Part shown: one piece after another, positions 6,602 to 7,827 of the stretch | Layout: each line of letters opens with the position of its first letter | How positions within the stretch are numbered: the first letter of the stretch is position 1 | NCBI GenBank assembly: GCA_009776385.1 | Contig: WRFT01000083.1 | Coordinates: forward strand, 1-7,827 | From: Clostridia bacterium | GTDB taxonomy: Bacteria; Bacillota; Clostridia; Christensenellales; Aristaeellaceae | Direction of reading: 5' to 3' | Length of the DNA stretch: 7,827 bases | Notes under the pieces: generated by a model | Seen by the model: the letters and a program-made list of their open reading frames with translations, nothing else | Told to the model about the DNA's origin: nothing | Databases searched by the model: none | Translations under genes and position numbers: made by a program

Positions 6602-6650
6602 TAGTTAAAATACAATGACTAATTAAATGAAACCTGAGTTAACCAACCTG

Positions 6651-7827
6651 TTAATGATAACGCCTTCCGATGGGATCAGGTATTTTGGTGCGGCGTATCC
6701 TGCGGCCCTTTATCAGTTTGATAAGAAGAACAAGCAGAACGATGAACAATAGCAGCGGCCATGAAAGAATGATGACCAGTTCCAGGCTGAGAGGCGGGAA
6801 GGGGTTGGGATCCTCGTAGGTTTCCCTTTCGATTTGCTCTATGGATTTGGGCGCGTTTTCCCTCGCGCTGATGGAGCGGGCTGCGATCAGCTCATACTCG
6901 ATAGCGCCGCCGATTTCAGGAACATAAGTCATCGTGCCAAAAACTTCCCCTGCCGCAATGGGCGCGGAAAAGTCACGTGTGTAATTAAGAATAACCATGC
7001 GTCTAAAATTACGTGTTAAGGATTCCAGTTCATTGCGTTTTACCGTGATAGTTGCGGGAACCGCGTTATCAACGGCTCTGGCGTACAGCGTTAAGCGTCC
7101 CACATTACTGTCTTTCAAGGAAAAGTTTGTGCTGTCAATGGTGATGGGATTCATCTGATACAATTCAATTAAGGTGACGCCTATATATTGGGAAAAACCA
7201 TAATTCATCAGCTTGATGGAGTCCGCGTAACGACCGCGGTCACCGGAATAAAACACCACGGAGATTAAGTTAACACCGTTCCGGCTGGCGGAACCCACAA
7301 AGCAGTTGCCCGCCGCATTGGTATAGCCTGTTTTAATACCGTTGCCGTCCTGATAATAATAACGGTTATCTTCCGTGTTCGATAAAAAAAGATTTCTGCC
7401 GGACAAGGAACGGGATTTTTGTAGATTTGTCTTTTCAAGGGTATAGCTGGTCGCCGCGCAAATTTGCCTGAAACGATCGTTATCCATGGCTTCCCTCGCG
7501 ATAAGGGCCATGTCTCTTGCGGTCGTGTAATGATAGGGGTCATGAAGGCCGTTAGCGTTGGTAAAATGTGTTTGTGTGCAGCCGAACGCGACGGCGGCGC
7601 GGTTCATGTAATCCGCAAAGGCAGTGACGCTGCCGGATATATGTTCCGCGACGGCCGTGGCACCCTCATTAGCGGACATGATCATTGTGGCGTACAGGAG
7701 CTGTTCCAGGTTAACCTCCTCGCCCGCCTTAAAGCGTGCGTTGGACGAGTTGGGCGGAAGATCCATTGCGTTCGCGCTGATGGTAACGGTGTCGTTCATA
7801 TCACCGGATTGCAAAGCAAGCAGCGTG
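6651..7827 (-). CDS. D-alanyl-D-alanine carboxypeptidase, S11 family (DacA/DacF-like), N-terminus missing
   Basis: This penicillin-binding protein removes the terminal D-Ala from peptidoglycan stem peptides outside the membrane. The frame stays open through the window edge (TLLALQSGDMND), so the signal peptide and the SxxK nucleophile lie outside. The TTG at 7814 is not a believable start. The SxN motif is SAN (codons at 7676-7668) and KTG is at 7334-7326, followed by YTNAAGNCF, so both remaining active-site motifs are intact. A PBP5_C-like beta domain follows (ending near VPEIGGAIEYEL). The C-terminus holds a strongly hydrophobic segment (LVIILSWPLLLFIVLLVLLI), then a basic tail of about 20 residues. 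This suggests a true membrane-spanning anchor, whereas E. coli PBP5 has an amphipathic helix. The gene precedes the peptidoglycan-binding protein gene by 122 bases on the same strand. The family is certain; choosing between dacA, dacB and dacF is not possible from this sequence. Confidence 0.94.
   Translation of the reverse strand, partial: TLLALQSGDMNDTVTISANAMDLPPNSSNARFKAGEEVNLEQLLYATMIMSANEGATAVAEHISGSVTAFADYMNRAAVAFGCTQTHFTNANGLHDPYHYTTARDMALIAREAMDNDRFRQICAATSYTLEKTNLQKSRSLSGRNLFLSNTEDNRYYYQDGNGIKTGYTNAAGNCFVGSASRNGVNLISVVFYSGDRGRYADSIKLMNYGFSQYIGVTLIELYQMNPITIDSTNFSLKDSNVGRLTLYARAVDNAVPATITVKRNELESLTRNFRRMVILNYTRDFSAPIAAGEVFGTMTYVPEIGGAIEYELIAARSISARENAPKSIEQIERETYEDPNPFPPLSLELVIILSWPLLLFIVLLVLLIKLIKGRRIRRTKIPDPIGRRYH

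Noticed and set aside
7812..7814. TTG at 7814 as the start of the carboxypeptidase
   Set aside because: The frame continues to the window edge with family-like residues (TLLALQSG). Starting here would drop the SxxK nucleophile and signal peptide, so the gene is truncated by the window and not by nature.

Overview
The window looks like a chromosomal segment of a low-to-mid GC Firmicute, most likely an uncultured member of the Clostridia. The evidence is the order of a YerC-type TrpR-like regulator, a PcrA helicase and an NAD+-dependent DNA ligase, the strong AGGAGGTGA ribosome site, and a ligase whose wording (VQGE, RNAAAGALRNLD) resembles clostridial LigA. No mobile element, CRISPR array, tRNA or rRNA was seen. 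The assignment to Clostridia is inference from protein wording, not from a search.

Layout. Bases 2-115 may hold the tail of an upstream plus-strand gene. Bases 116-335 are a regulatory gap with a good extended -10 promoter (TGGTATAAT) and several short repeats. A plus-strand cluster follows: yerC-like regulator (336-641, TTG start), pcrA (655-2925) and ligA (2928-4919), with gaps of only 13 and 2 bases, so probably one transcript. Only 10 bases after ligA comes the stop of a convergent minus-strand gene (4930-6528). This encodes a secreted protein with four peptidoglycan-binding repeats and a conserved-looking C-terminal domain carrying a GHLCVHF motif. Upstream of it is a 122-base AT-rich gap with a candidate promoter, an 11-base direct repeat at 21-base spacing, and a hairpin that holds the ribosome site in its loop. 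The last gene, also minus strand, is a D-alanyl-D-alanine carboxypeptidase (S11 family) cut off at its N-terminus by the window edge.

Function. The left half is replication and repair housekeeping: PcrA unwinds DNA and clears RNA polymerase and recombinase obstacles, and LigA seals nicks. The right half is cell-wall biology: the carboxypeptidase trims stem peptides, and the secreted repeat protein probably binds peptidoglycan and may act on it.

Most of the window is ordinary. The points that merit a second look are the uncharacterised Cys/His C-terminal domain of the secreted protein, a serine in LigA where the motif IV lysine is expected, and the leader of the secreted-protein gene (SD-in-loop hairpin plus phased repeats resembling degenerate WalR half-sites).
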